From Blastococcus sp. DSM 46786 (GTDB lineage: Bacteria; Actinomycetota; Actinomycetes; Mycobacteriales; Geodermatophilaceae): a stretch of DNA of 64,000 bases. Position numbers and translations under genes: made by a program. Positions 15,981 through 23,663 of this stretch are shown here, one piece after another. Position 1 is the first letter of the stretch, and each line of letters begins with the position of its first letter. The notes beneath the pieces are model-generated. The model did no database searches and had not been told where the DNA came from. It saw nothing but the letters and a program-made list of their open reading frames with translations. The stretch lies in the NCBI RefSeq assembly GCF_900109665.1, contig NZ_FOAO01000002.1:124001-188000 (forward strand). The letters run 5' to 3'.

Positions 15981-17927
15981 TCAGCCCTCCGCGGGGGCGG
16001 TGGGCAGCTTCTCCTTGATCATGTTCATCACCGACGAGTCGGTCAGCGTGGTGACGTCGCCCAGTTCGCGGTTCTCGGCGATGTCGCGCAGCAGCCGGCG
16101 CATGATCTTCCCGGAGCGGGTCTTGGGCAGCTCCTGCACGACCATGATCTGGCGCGGCTTGGCGATCGGGCCGATGTCCTTGGCGACGTGCGTCTTCAGC
16201 GTCTGCACCAGCTCGTCGCCGGAGTCCTCGGCGTTCCCGCGGAGGATGACGAAGGCGACGATGCCCTGGCCCGTGGTCTGATCGCTGGCGCCGACGACGG
16301 CGGCCTCGGCGACCGTCGGGTGGCCGACGAGCGAGGACTCGACCTCGGTGGTGGAGATGCGGTGGCCGGACACGTTCATCACGTCGTCGACCCGGCCGAG
16401 CAGCCAGATGTTGCCGTCGGCGTCCTTCTTCGCGCCGTCACCGGCGAAGTACATGTTGCCGAACCGGGACCAGTAGGTGTCGACGTAGCGGTCGTCGTCG
16501 CCCCAGATGGTGCGCAGCATCGACGGCCACGGCTCGGTGATCACCAGCAGGCCGGTGGAGTCGTCGGCCAGCTCGTTGCCCTCGTCGTCGACGACCTTCG
16601 CGGAGATGCCCGGGAAGGGCACCTGCGCCGACCCCGGCACCAGCGACGTGACGCCGGGCAGCGGGTTGAGCATGTGACCGCCGGTCTCGGTCTGCCACCA
16701 GGTGTCCACGATCGGGCAGCGGCCGCCGCCGACGTGCTGGTGGTACCAGCTCCAGGCCTCGGGGTTGATCGGCTCGCCGACCGAGCCGAGCAGCCGCAGC
16801 GACGTCAGGTCGAAGCCGGCCGGGACGTCCTCGCCCCACTTCATGAACGTGCGGATCACCGTGGGCGCGGTGTAGAGGATCGTCACGCCGTACTTCTGGA
16901 TCAGCTCGAACCAGCGGCCGCGGTGCGGGGTCTCCGGCGTCCCCTCGTACATGACCGAGGTGGCCCGGTTGGCCAGCGGCCCGTAGACGATGTAGCTGTG
17001 GCCGGTGACCCAGCCGACGTCGGCCGCGGTCCAGAAGACGTCGGTGTCGGGCTTGAGGTCGAACGTCGCCCAGTGGGTGTAGGCGACCTGGGTCAGGTAG
17101 CCGCCGGAGGTGTGCAGGATGCCCTTCGGCTTCGCCGTCGTGCCCGAGGTGTACATGATGTAGAGCGGGTGCTCGGCGTCGAAGAACTCGCAGGTGTGCT
17201 CGGCGGCCTGCCGGCCGACCACGTCGTGCCACCACAGGTCGCGGCCCTCGGCCCACTCGACGTCCTGCTCGGTCCGCTTCACCACGACGACGTTCCGGAC
17301 GCCGGGGCTGCGGCCCACCGCGTCGTCGACGGCGGGCTTGAGCGCGCTGGGGGCGCCGCGGCGGTAGCCGCCGTCGGCGGTGATGACCAGGACGGCGCCG
17401 GCGTCGTCGAGCCGGCTGGCCAGCGCGTCGGCGGAGAAGCCGCCGAAGACCACCATGTGCACCGCGCCGATGCGGGCGCAGGCCAGCATCGAGACGATCG
17501 CCTCGGGGATCATCGGCAGGTAGATCGCGACGCGGTCGCCGGCCTGGACGCCGAGCTCGGTGAGCGCGTTGGCCGCCTTGCAGACCTCGTCCTTGAGCTG
17601 GGCGTAGGTGATCGTGCGGGTGTCGCCGGGCTCGCCCTCCCAGTGGTAGGCCACCTGCTCGCCGTGACCGGCCTCGACGTGCCGGTCGACGCAGTTGTAG
17701 GCCACGTTGAGCTTGCCGCCGACGAACCACTTCGCGAACGGCGGGTCGTCCCAGTCGAGGACGGTGTCCCACTCCTGCTCCCAGGTGAGCCGGCGCGCCG
17801 CGGACTCCCAGAACGCCAGCCGGTCGCGAGCGGCCTCGTCGTAGACGTCGGGTCCGACGTTCGCCTGGGCCGCGAGTGCCTCGGGCGGGGCGAAGCTCCG
17901 GCCGTCCACCTGGGTCGTCTCGCTCAT
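15981..17927 (-). CDS. acs: Acetyl-CoA synthetase
   Basis: A 648-residue AMP-forming acetate-CoA ligase: acetate + ATP + CoA to acetyl-CoA + AMP + PPi, in the cytosol. Visible are the P-loop [11 protein letters not shown] (A10 core), [26 protein letters not shown], and the C-terminal hinge and catalytic loop TRSGKIMRR with K607. That lysine is the one reversibly acetylated in Acs of other bacteria. The ATG is chosen because GGGAGGG lies six bases upstream and the N-terminus then begins [12 protein letters not shown]. The promoter appears to carry an operator-like palindrome at 17976. Rv3667 is the equivalent gene. Confidence 0.96.
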   Translation of the reverse strand: MSETTQVDGRSFAPPEALAAQANVGPDVYDEAARDRLAFWESAARRLTWEQEWDTVLDWDDPPFAKWFVGGKLNVAYNCVDRHVEAGHGEQVAYHWEGEPGDTRTITYAQLKDEVCKAANALTELGVQAGDRVAIYLPMIPEAIVSMLACARIGAVHMVVFGGFSADALASRLDDAGAVLVITADGGYRRGAPSALKPAVDDAVGRSPGVRNVVVVKRTEQDVEWAEGRDLWWHDVVGRQAAEHTCEFFDAEHPLYIMYTSGTTAKPKGILHTSGGYLTQVAYTHWATFDLKPDTDVFWTAADVGWVTGHSYIVYGPLANRATSVMYEGTPETPHRGRWFELIQKYGVTILYTAPTVIRTFMKWGEDVPAGFDLTSLRLLGSVGEPINPEAWSWYHQHVGGGRCPIVDTWWQTETGGHMLNPLPGVTSLVPGSAQVPFPGISAKVVDDEGNELADDSTGLLVITEPWPSMLRTIWGDDDRYVDTYWSRFGNMYFAGDGAKKDADGNIWLLGRVDDVMNVSGHRISTTEVESSLVGHPTVAEAAVVGASDQTTGQGIVAFVILRGNAEDSGDELVQTLKTHVAKDIGPIAKPRQIMVVQELPKTRSGKIMRRLLRDIAENRELGDVTTLTDSSVMNMIKEKLPTAPAEG

Positions 17928-17975
17928 GGGGTCCCTCCCGAGTCCGGCGCCGCGTGCCGTCCGCGGCGGTGCAGC

Positions 17976-17995
17976 GTGTGCCACGACACACCGTA
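17976..17995 (-). promoter_or_regulatory. acs promoter: -10 TACGGT overlapping palindrome GTGTG-N6-CACAC
   Basis: On the acs strand, TACGGT (17995-17990) is followed immediately by the perfect palindrome GTGTGTCGTGGCACAC (17991-17976), which covers the expected transcription start. Its placement suggests a repressor site. The TGTG/CACA half-sites are Crp-like but two bases too close for the usual TGTGA-N6-TCACA spacing. Confidence 0.45.
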
Positions 17996-18048
17996 TGGCC
18001 GTGGCGCCCGGTCGTCTGCCCCATGTGACGTGCGGAGCGACGACCGGC

Positions 18049-18054
18049 CACACT
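18049..18054 (+). promoter_or_regulatory. -10-like hexamer (CACACT) of the FhuF-like gene
   Basis: CACACT ends six bases before the GTG at 18061, the same hexamer and spacing as seen before ppa at 63621. Confidence 0.35.
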
Positions 18055-18060
18055 GGCCCG

Positions 18061-18759
18061 GTGAGCGGTCCGCAGGCGCAGGTCGCGGCCCGCATCCCCG
18101 GCGCCGCCGTCCTGGGCCTGGTCCCTCGGACGGGGGCCCCGGCGGTGCCGGCCGACCGGCTCACCGACCCGGCGTGGCTCGGCCCGGTCCTGGCGGCGCG
18201 CGCGGCCCGCGGCGGTGGTGACCTGCGGGTGCACGCGACGGTGTGGTGGTACTCGGCGTCGGCGGTGCTGATGGCTCCCGTGCTGGCCGGCCTCGCGGTC
18301 GGGCGCCCGCTGTCGGCCCGCCCGGCGGACACCACGGTCGTCCTCGGGCCCGGCGGGCTGCCCGTGGCCGCGGTCTCCGCGGCCGCCGCGGGGGATCCCG
18401 CGGCCGAGCTGCGGGAGTGCCTGACGGCGGTGATCCCGGCGGTGGCCACGGCCGGCCGGATGCGTCCGCGCCCGCTCTGGGCGATCGCCACCGACTCGCT
18501 GGCCAACGGGCTGCTGACCCTCGGGCGCGCCCTCGGCGACGTCCCCGCCGTCACCGCCCTGGCCGCCCCGCTGGCCGAGGCGGTCGGTCCGCCGCTGCCG
18601 GTGCCCCGCTACGTCGACGTCGACGGCGTGCGGTTCACCGCGCGGGTGTCCTGCTGCCTGGTGGACCGGTTGCCCGGCGGCGGCACCTGCCTGTCCTGCC
18701 CGCGGCGCCCGCCGGCCGAGCGGCAGATCCTGCTCGAGGACGCCGCCCTCCGCGGCTGA
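18061..18759 (+). CDS. FhuF-like (2Fe-2S) ferric iron reductase family protein
   Basis: A 232-residue protein recognised mainly from its C-terminal cysteine cluster, C198-C199-x10-C210-x2-C213 within [20 protein letters not shown]. This matches the 2Fe-2S-binding C-terminal domain of FhuF-type siderophore-iron reductases (C-C-x10-C-x2-C). The preceding ~190 residues are Ala/Gly-rich with an [16 protein letters not shown] segment typical of the family core. It would reduce ferric siderophores in the cytosol. No siderophore transport genes are adjacent, so iron use is inferred. It is divergent from acs. Confidence 0.78.
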   Translation: MSGPQAQVAARIPGAAVLGLVPRTGAPAVPADRLTDPAWLGPVLAARAARGGGDLRVHATVWWYSASAVLMAPVLAGLAVGRPLSARPADTTVVLGPGGLPVAAVSAAAAGDPAAELRECLTAVIPAVATAGRMRPRPLWAIATDSLANGLLTLGRALGDVPAVTALAAPLAEAVGPPLPVPRYVDVDGVRFTARVSCCLVDRLPGGGTCLSCPRRPPAERQILLEDAALRG

Positions 18760-18850
18760 TCGGTGCAGCCGGAGGCGCCCCCTCGCACTCCGCCGTCCCC
18801 GGGGCGATGATCGCGGGGCGACCGCAGTCGAGGCGACCAGGGAGGGCCGG

Positions 18851-19702
18851 ATGTCCGTGATGCCTGCCGCGTTCTTCGGTCACGGCAACCCGATGAACGC
18901 GCTGGAGAGGAACCGCTACACGGAGGCCTGGCGCGCCTTCGGCCGGTCCGTGCCCCGGCCCCGGGCCATCCTGGTGGTCTCCGCGCACTGGTACGTGCAG
19001 GCCACCGCGATCACCGCGATGCCCCGGCCGCGCACCATCCACGACTTCTTCGGCTTCCCGCGCGAGCTCTTCGACGTCCGCTACGAGCCCCCGGGGCTGC
19101 CCGGGCTGTACGAGGAGGTGGCCGACATCGTGCACCCGGCGTGGGTCGGCGCCGACCACGACAGCTGGGGCATCGACCACGGCACGTGGTCGGTGCTGAT
19201 GCACGCCTTCCCCGATGCCGACATCCCGGTGGTGCAGCTGTCGATCAACGCGCTGAAGTCCTTCGACTACCACCTCCAGCTCGGAGCGGCGCTGGCACCG
19301 CTGCGCGAGGACGGCGTGCTGGTGATCGGCAGCGGCAACGTCGTGCACAACCTCGGCGGCGTCAGCCGGGCGCTGCCCGACGCCGGGTTCGACTGGGCGC
19401 AGCGGTTCGACGAGGCCGCCAAGGAGTGCATGCTCACCGACCCCACCGACGTCGGCCGGCTGGACGGGCACCGCGACTTCGACCTCGCCGTCCCGACGCC
19501 GGACCACTTCCTGCCGCTGCTCTACGTCGCCGGCGTCGCCGGTGCCACCGACGCACCGGTCGACGTGCTCGTCGACGGGTACGCCTACGGATCGCTGTCC
19601 ATGACCGCGTACAGCGTGGGCATGGACGCCCCCGAGCTGTCGGGGTCGGGCGTCGCCGCGGCGCTGCCCGAGGGCCCGCCGCCGGACGGCGCGAACATCT
19701 AG
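18851..19702 (+). CDS. 4,5-DOPA dioxygenase-type extradiol dioxygenase (LigB superfamily)
   Basis: A 283-residue class III extradiol ring-cleavage dioxygenase of the YgiD/DODA type. Likely metal-binding histidines are H11 (FFGHGNPMNAL), H46 (VVSAHWYV) and H166 (GSGNVVHNLGG), with a further conserved histidine at H219 (TPDHFLPLLYVAG). The family cleaves catechol-type rings; bacterial members are often of unknown physiological substrate. The ATG has a strong GGGAGG site five bases upstream. It is monocistronic and closed by a nested hairpin and the AT-rich hairpin. Confidence 0.92.
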   Translation: MSVMPAAFFGHGNPMNALERNRYTEAWRAFGRSVPRPRAILVVSAHWYVQATAITAMPRPRTIHDFFGFPRELFDVRYEPPGLPGLYEEVADIVHPAWVGADHDSWGIDHGTWSVLMHAFPDADIPVVQLSINALKSFDYHLQLGAALAPLREDGVLVIGSGNVVHNLGGVSRALPDAGFDWAQRFDEAAKECMLTDPTDVGRLDGHRDFDLAVPTPDHFLPLLYVAGVAGATDAPVDVLVDGYAYGSLSMTAYSVGMDAPELSGSGVAAALPEGPPPDGANI

Positions 19703-19704
19703 GA

Positions 19705-19761
19705 GGACCCCTTCGCCCCCCACCGCTCGCTGCGCTCGCGGTGGGCCCCTGCGAAGGGGCC
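19705..19761. terminator. Nested hairpin terminator directly after the dioxygenase (copy B)
   Basis: Two bases after the TAG stop, GGACCCCTTCGC pairs with GCGAAGGGGCC (19751-19761). Inside, CCCACCGC (19719-19726) pairs with GCGGTGGG (19738-19745). Same design as copies at 14218 and 30003, with different but complementary arm sequences. Confidence 0.75.
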
Positions 19762-19800
19762 GTTCCAGCAGCTCGCCAGAGGCCGTTCCAGCGGGTCGCC
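19758..19800. repeat. Direct repeats of the 20-bp unit, two copies
   Basis: GGCCGTTCCAGCAGCTCGCC (19758-19777) and GGCCGTTCCAGCGGGTCGCC (19781-19800), the same unit as at 14271-14370. Confidence 0.85.
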
Positions 19801-19805
19801 GACTG

Positions 19806-19866
19806 GGGCATAGGAAGCTATTCATGCGTTCCTGGCGCGAGAACGCATGAATAGCTTCCTATGCCC
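19806..19866. repeat. AT-rich hairpin element, copy B: perfect 26-bp inverted repeat
   Basis: Arms 19806-19831 and 19841-19866 are perfect complements beginning GGGCATAGGAAGCTATT, with a 9-nt CTGGCGCGA loop. It lies in the convergent gap between the dioxygenase and the XRE regulator and can stop both transcripts. Its AT-rich stem stands out against ~74% GC surroundings. Confidence 0.9.
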
Positions 19867-19901
19867 AGGGGTGGCGCTGGGCCGTGCGCCCCAGGGTGGC
19901 G

Positions 19902-20207
19902 CTACGCGGTGCGGGGGTTCTCGTCGGCGGCGCGGTGCAGGTCGGTGATCCGCGGGAAGGGGCGCGTCGAGAACACCGCCTCGACCGGCACGCCGAAGAA
20001 CTCGGCGATGCGCAGCGCCAGGTGCAGGCTCGGGTTGTACTCGCCGCGTTCGAGGTAGCCGACCGTCTGGTAGTGGACGCCGAGGGCGTCGGCGAGCTCC
20101 CGCCGGGTCACCTGCTGCTCGGCGCGCAGCAGCGCGATCCGGTTGTGGACGGCGTCGCCGGGGCGGTCGGCGGCGGGGCGGTCGGCGGCGGGGCGGTCGG
20201 CAGCCAC
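19902..20207 (-). CDS. XRE-family small HTH regulator
   Basis: A 101-residue protein with a helix-turn-helix in RRELADALGVHYQTVGYLER (about residues 35-55), of the short Xre type that usually regulates an adjacent exporter. The C-terminal part (EFFGVPVEAVFSTRPF) is typical of these regulators. The N-terminus is three repeats of AADRP encoded by a 15-bp tandem repeat and is probably not part of the fold. The GTG at 20207 is 3 bp from the ABC permease stop, so the regulator is the last gene of the ABC operon. Confidence 0.85.
   Translation of the reverse strand: MAADRPAADRPAADRPGDAVHNRIALLRAEQQVTRRELADALGVHYQTVGYLERGEYNPSLHLALRIAEFFGVPVEAVFSTRPFPRITDLHRAADENPRTA
20161..20205. repeat. 15-bp tandem repeat, three copies, in the XRE gene start
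   Basis: GGGCGGTCGGCGGCG is repeated at 20161, 20176 and 20191 (last copy with a changed end). It encodes the AADRP repeats; copy number changes would keep the frame. Confidence 0.85.
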
Positions 20208-20210
20208 CGA

Positions 20211-21065
20211 TCAGTGCACCCACTGCAGGGTGGCCTCGCGGGCCGCCTGCACCTGCGACCCGGACTGCCGGCGGGCCATCCGGCGCAGCACCCGCGGGGT
20301 GACCAGTGCGCCGAGCACCGCCCACGTGACGAGCACCAGCACCGTGACGCCGGTGCGCCACGAGTCGCCGAGCTCGACGGTCACCGCCGAGTCCGGCAGG
20401 AACGCCGACCGCAGCCCCAGGCCGATCCAGTAGACGGGGAAGACCTGCGCGATCGCCTGCACCCAACCCCACATCACCTGGATCGGGAAGAAGATCCCCG
20501 AGATGGCGGTGAGCAGCAGGACCGGCAGCATCCCCCAGGTGCCCACCTTCTGCGTGCTGGGCACCACCGAGCCCAGGATCATGCCCAGCGGCAGCGTCGC
20601 CAGCAGCCCGAGCACGACCACCCAGGCGACCGTGAGCCACCCGGCCGCGCCCCCGTGCATCAACCCGTCGAACAGCAGGAAGCTCGGCACGAGGATGGTC
20701 AGCAGCGAGGGGAGCAGACCGAGGGAGTGGTAGGTCAGCTGCCCGGTCACGTAGCCCTGCATGCCATGCGGCAGCGCCTTGTGCCGCAGCAGGGTGCCGT
20801 CCTCGCGCTCCATCGCCAGCGCGAACGCGGGGCCGATCACCACGCCGAAGGCGACGAGCGCCCCGAGGATGCTCGGCAGCGCGTACGTCGGGTACATCAG
20901 CCCGGTGCCCTCGAGCTCGTTGTCCCGGTTGAACCACAGGTAGACCAGCGTGCCGACGGCGGTGAACAGGTAGAAGCCCTGGTCCTGCGGGCTGCGCAGG
21001 CTCAGGACGAACTCCGTCCAGCCGCGGCGCAGGCCCAGGCCGATCGCGTGCCGGGTGGGATTCAC
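20211..21065 (-). CDS. ABC-2 type transporter permease
   Basis: A 284-residue integral membrane protein starting with GTG (VNPTRHAIGLGLRRGW). About six transmembrane helices are visible, and the ABC-2 motif region (PLGMILGSVVPSTQKVGTWG, then AISGIFFPIQVMWGWVQ) lies in the second half. An FNRDNELEGTGLMYPTYALP external loop follows the first helix. The start overlaps the ATPase stop (GTGA). Together with the ATPase and XRE gene it forms a three-gene export module of unknown cargo; drug or lipid export is typical for such modules. Confidence 0.9.
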   Translation of the reverse strand: MNPTRHAIGLGLRRGWTEFVLSLRSPQDQGFYLFTAVGTLVYLWFNRDNELEGTGLMYPTYALPSILGALVAFGVVIGPAFALAMEREDGTLLRHKALPHGMQGYVTGQLTYHSLGLLPSLLTILVPSFLLFDGLMHGGAAGWLTVAWVVVLGLLATLPLGMILGSVVPSTQKVGTWGMLPVLLLTAISGIFFPIQVMWGWVQAIAQVFPVYWIGLGLRSAFLPDSAVTVELGDSWRTGVTVLVLVTWAVLGALVTPRVLRRMARRQSGSQVQAAREATLQWVH

Positions 21066-21997
21066 CGGGTGACCTCCTCCAGGACGGGCCCGGCCGGCCG
21101 GCCGGACTCGGCGCGCTGCACCATCGCCAGGTAGGTGTCCTCGAGGCTGGCGCGGCGGACCTCGAGGTCGGTGAGCCGGTCGCCGTGCTCCTCGAACAGC
21201 CGGCGGACGAAACCGACGACGTCGTCGGTCGGGTGGACGAAGCGGTCCGGGCCGCAGGCCCAGCGGACCTCGGCCGTGCCGGCGACCTGCCGGGTGAGCT
21301 CGTCCGCGCTGCCGGAGGCGACGATCCGGCCGTGGGCCAGGATGAGGATCCGGTCGGCCAACTTCTCCGCCTCGGCGAGGTCGTGGGTGGTGAGCAGGAT
21401 GCTCGTCCCCTCCAGGTCGGACAGCCGGTGCACCAGCTCGTGGAAGTCGCGCCGCGCCTGCGGGTCGAAGCCCGCCGTGGGCTCGTCCAGGAAGAGCAGC
21501 TCCGGCCGGCCGATGATGCCGACCGCGACGTCCAGCCGCCGGCGCTGGCCGCCGGAGAGCGTGCCGATCTTCCGGTCGGCGTGCTCGGCCAGGCCGACGG
21601 TCGCGAGCAGGTGGTCGACCTCGTAGGGGCGCGGCCGCTCGGGGGTCGAGAACGGCTCGAAATAGCCGCCGAGCTGGGTGAGCAGCCGGCGCGGCGTCCA
21701 GCGCGCGTGGTCGCGCCAGGACTGCAGCACCACCCCCACGCGCGCCCGCCAGGCGTCGCCGGCGGTGGCCGGGTCCTCGCCGAGCACCCGGACCTCTCCG
21801 GCCGACGGTAGCCGGAAGCCTTCCAGGATCTCGATGGTCGTGGTCTTGCCGGCGCCGTTCGGGCCCAGGAGGCAGACCACCTCGCCGGGGTGCACCTCGA
21901 GGTCGACGCCGGAGAGGACCTCCTGGTCGCCGTAGCTCATCCGCAGCCCGCTGGTCCGGACCACCGCTCCACCTGACGCGTCCTGCCGAGGTTCCAT
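21062..21997 (-). CDS. ABC transporter ATP-binding protein
   Basis: A 311-residue nucleotide-binding subunit. Walker A GPNGAGKT at 45-52, a Q-loop in VVLQSWRD, the ABC signature LSGGQ at 147-151, Walker B LLFLDEP at 167-173 and the H-loop in LLTTHDLAEAEKL. The C-terminal ~80 residues resemble the regulatory tail of drug-export ATPases (DrrA/CcmA-like). I take the ATG at 21997 rather than longer Cys-rich leads because the promoter at 22032-22060 lies inside those. The three-gene operon reads ATPase-permease-XRE regulator. Confidence 0.92.
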   Translation of the reverse strand: MEPRQDASGGAVVRTSGLRMSYGDQEVLSGVDLEVHPGEVVCLLGPNGAGKTTTIEILEGFRLPSAGEVRVLGEDPATAGDAWRARVGVVLQSWRDHARWTPRRLLTQLGGYFEPFSTPERPRPYEVDHLLATVGLAEHADRKIGTLSGGQRRRLDVAVGIIGRPELLFLDEPTAGFDPQARRDFHELVHRLSDLEGTSILLTTHDLAEAEKLADRILILAHGRIVASGSADELTRQVAGTAEVRWACGPDRFVHPTDDVVGFVRRLFEEHGDRLTDLEVRRASLEDTYLAMVQRAESGRPAGPVLEEVTR

Positions 21998-22031
21998 GCC
22001 GCCACACCCCTGTGCGCTCGTTGTGCCGGAG

Positions 22032-22060
22032 ATAGTAGGAGTGCTACATCCGCAGCACAA
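22032..22060 (-). promoter_or_regulatory. Sigma-A type promoter of the ABC operon
   Basis: On the minus strand, -35 TTGTGC (22060-22055) and -10 TACTAT (22037-22032) are 17 bp apart, the best full promoter match in the window. Between them lies GTAGCACTCCTAC, a short imperfect palindrome that could bind the XRE regulator encoded in the operon. The leader to the ATG would be about 28 nt. Confidence 0.65.
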
Positions 22061-22219
22061 GTGCCATGCGAGCGAACGCCGGGACGAGCTTCGCGCAGTC
22101 GGACGTGCACGGAGAGCGAGGGCGCTCCGCGAGGACGGACGCCTCCGTCACCCCCGCGCCCAGGCCTCGTTACGGCTGTGCAAGTGGCGTCACACGTAAT
22201 CAGCACCGGGAGGCCCTCC

Positions 22220-23056
22220 TTGTCGTCGCGTTCCCTGCCCCGCCCCGGAGGGCCGCGCGGCCGCCGGGCCCTGGTCGCCTCCGGGCTCGCCGTCGCGCTC
22301 GCGACTGTCCCCGGCCTCGCCCGGGCGGACGAGCCGGTGGGACCGTCGGACCCGCTGCAGCCGGTGACCGACCTCCTGGACGGGGGAACCGGCGGACCCG
22401 GCACCCCGCCGGCGCTCCCCGGCCTGCCGGCCGGTGACGACGCGGACCCGGCCGCGGACGGGGAGGAGCAGCAGCCCGAGGTCGTCCCGGTGCCTGCCGT
22501 GGAGGTGCCCGCCGAGCTGGAGGCGGCGCTGCAGCAGCTCGGCGCGGCGCTGCAGCTCCCGGAGAGCTGCGTGGCCGGGATCGTGGAGTCCGTCGAGCTC
22601 GTCGTCGCGGGGCTCGTGGCGGTGCCCGTGCAGCTGGTCGAGGTGGTCACCGAGCTGGGGACGGCGCTCGAGGGGCTGGCCGGCGGTGGCGGGCTCGAGG
22701 GGCTGCTCGGGCTGGGGGAGGGGCTGCAGGGGGCGTTCGACCCCGCGGTGCTCGCCGATTCGTCCGTCGTCGAGGGCCTCCAGCTGCTGGCCGAGACCCT
22801 GCCCACGTGCGTGCCCGCGCCGCCGGCCGAGGAGGAGCCCCCCGAGCCGCCGCACGTGCCCGCACCGGCGGCCGCCGCGCCGGTCGAGCACCCGGTGGCC
22901 CAGCCCGTCGCCTACCCGGGGTACGCGCCCACCGCCGGGGACGCGGAGGACGACGGGGTGCCTCCGGCGCTCGCCGGTCTGGTCCTCGCGCTCGCGGCCG
23001 GTGCGGGGAGCGCCGGCTGGCTGAGGTCTCGTCGTGCGGCCGACCCGGGGGCCTGA
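22220..23056 (+). CDS. Secreted, Pro/Ala/Glu-rich protein with C-terminal membrane anchor
   Basis: A 278-residue protein of unknown function. A signal peptide with two arginines (GRRALVASGLAVALATVPGLARA) ends near residue 31. The mature part is low-complexity acidic/proline-rich, with a helical core of leucine/valine repeats flanked by two cysteines (SCVAGIVESV and TLPTCVPAPP), which could pair. A C-terminal hydrophobic helix and RSRRAADPGA tail anchor it. No LPxTG sorting motif is present. The TTG start is chosen for its GGGAGG site six bases upstream; an in-frame GTG at 22184 is the alternative. Its 3' end overlaps the sortase gene by 23 bp. Confidence 0.7.
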   Translation: MSSRSLPRPGGPRGRRALVASGLAVALATVPGLARADEPVGPSDPLQPVTDLLDGGTGGPGTPPALPGLPAGDDADPAADGEEQQPEVVPVPAVEVPAELEAALQQLGAALQLPESCVAGIVESVELVVAGLVAVPVQLVEVVTELGTALEGLAGGGGLEGLLGLGEGLQGAFDPAVLADSSVVEGLQLLAETLPTCVPAPPAEEEPPEPPHVPAPAAAAPVEHPVAQPVAYPGYAPTAGDAEDDGVPPALAGLVLALAAGAGSAGWLRSRRAADPGA

Positions 23057-23663
23057 CCTCCGCACCGTCGCAGCCTTCGTCGTCGTGCTGGCGACCGGCC
23101 TCGCGGTGCTGTGGGTCGTCACCGCCCGCCCGCCGGCCGGGGACGACGTGCTCGCGCTGTCGGAGCAGGCGGCCGCGGGGCCCATCGAACCCGCCTGGCT
23201 GGCCATCCCCGCGATCGGCGTCGACGCGCCCGTGGAGCACCGCGGCACGGCGACGTACGAGAACCCGTTCACCGGGCGCACCGTCGAGGGCTACGGCGTC
23301 CCGGAGTCGATGCTGACCACCTCGTGGTGGTCCGACGGGCCCGCGCCCGGGTCGGGGCAGATGGCGGTCGTCCTCGGGCACCAGCAGGACGGGGGCGACG
23401 CCGTCTTCAACCGCCTCCACGAACTCGCTCCCGGCGACGAGGTGGTGCTGCGCGACGCCAGGGGTGCGGCGCTGCGGCTGACCGTGCTCGGCGAACCGCT
23501 CACCGGTCTGGACAAGGCGACGTCGGCGCTCTCCGACGCGCTCAACGGGCACCCCGCGGAGGCCGACGTCGCGCTGGTGACCTGCGGCGGCGAGTTCGAC
23601 GACGCCGCGGGCACGAGCACGGAGAACACCGTGGTGTTCGCGACCGTGGCCGGCGGTGCCTAG
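23034..23663 (+). CDS. Class F-like sortase
   Basis: A 209-residue membrane-anchored sortase. One N-terminal transmembrane helix (about 11-30) is followed by the beta-barrel domain with WLAIPAIGVDAPVEH (strand 1), the catalytic H116 in VVLGHQQDGGDAVFNRL and the catalytic C184 in LVTCGGEFD. The TCGG-x-F-D signature is that of actinobacterial class F sortases. No arginine occurs between C184 and the C-terminus, so the usual third catalytic residue is missing. It overlaps the upstream secreted protein gene, suggesting the two act together at the cell surface. Confidence 0.88.
   Translation: MRPTRGPDLRTVAAFVVVLATGLAVLWVVTARPPAGDDVLALSEQAAAGPIEPAWLAIPAIGVDAPVEHRGTATYENPFTGRTVEGYGVPESMLTTSWWSDGPAPGSGQMAVVLGHQQDGGDAVFNRLHELAPGDEVVLRDARGAALRLTVLGEPLTGLDKATSALSDALNGHPAEADVALVTCGGEFDDAAGTSTENTVVFATVAGGA

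Noticed and set aside
22170-22196. A Crp site TGTGCAAGTGGCGTCACA before the secreted protein gene
   Set aside because: Half-sites are 8 bases apart rather than 6, and no promoter is aligned with it.
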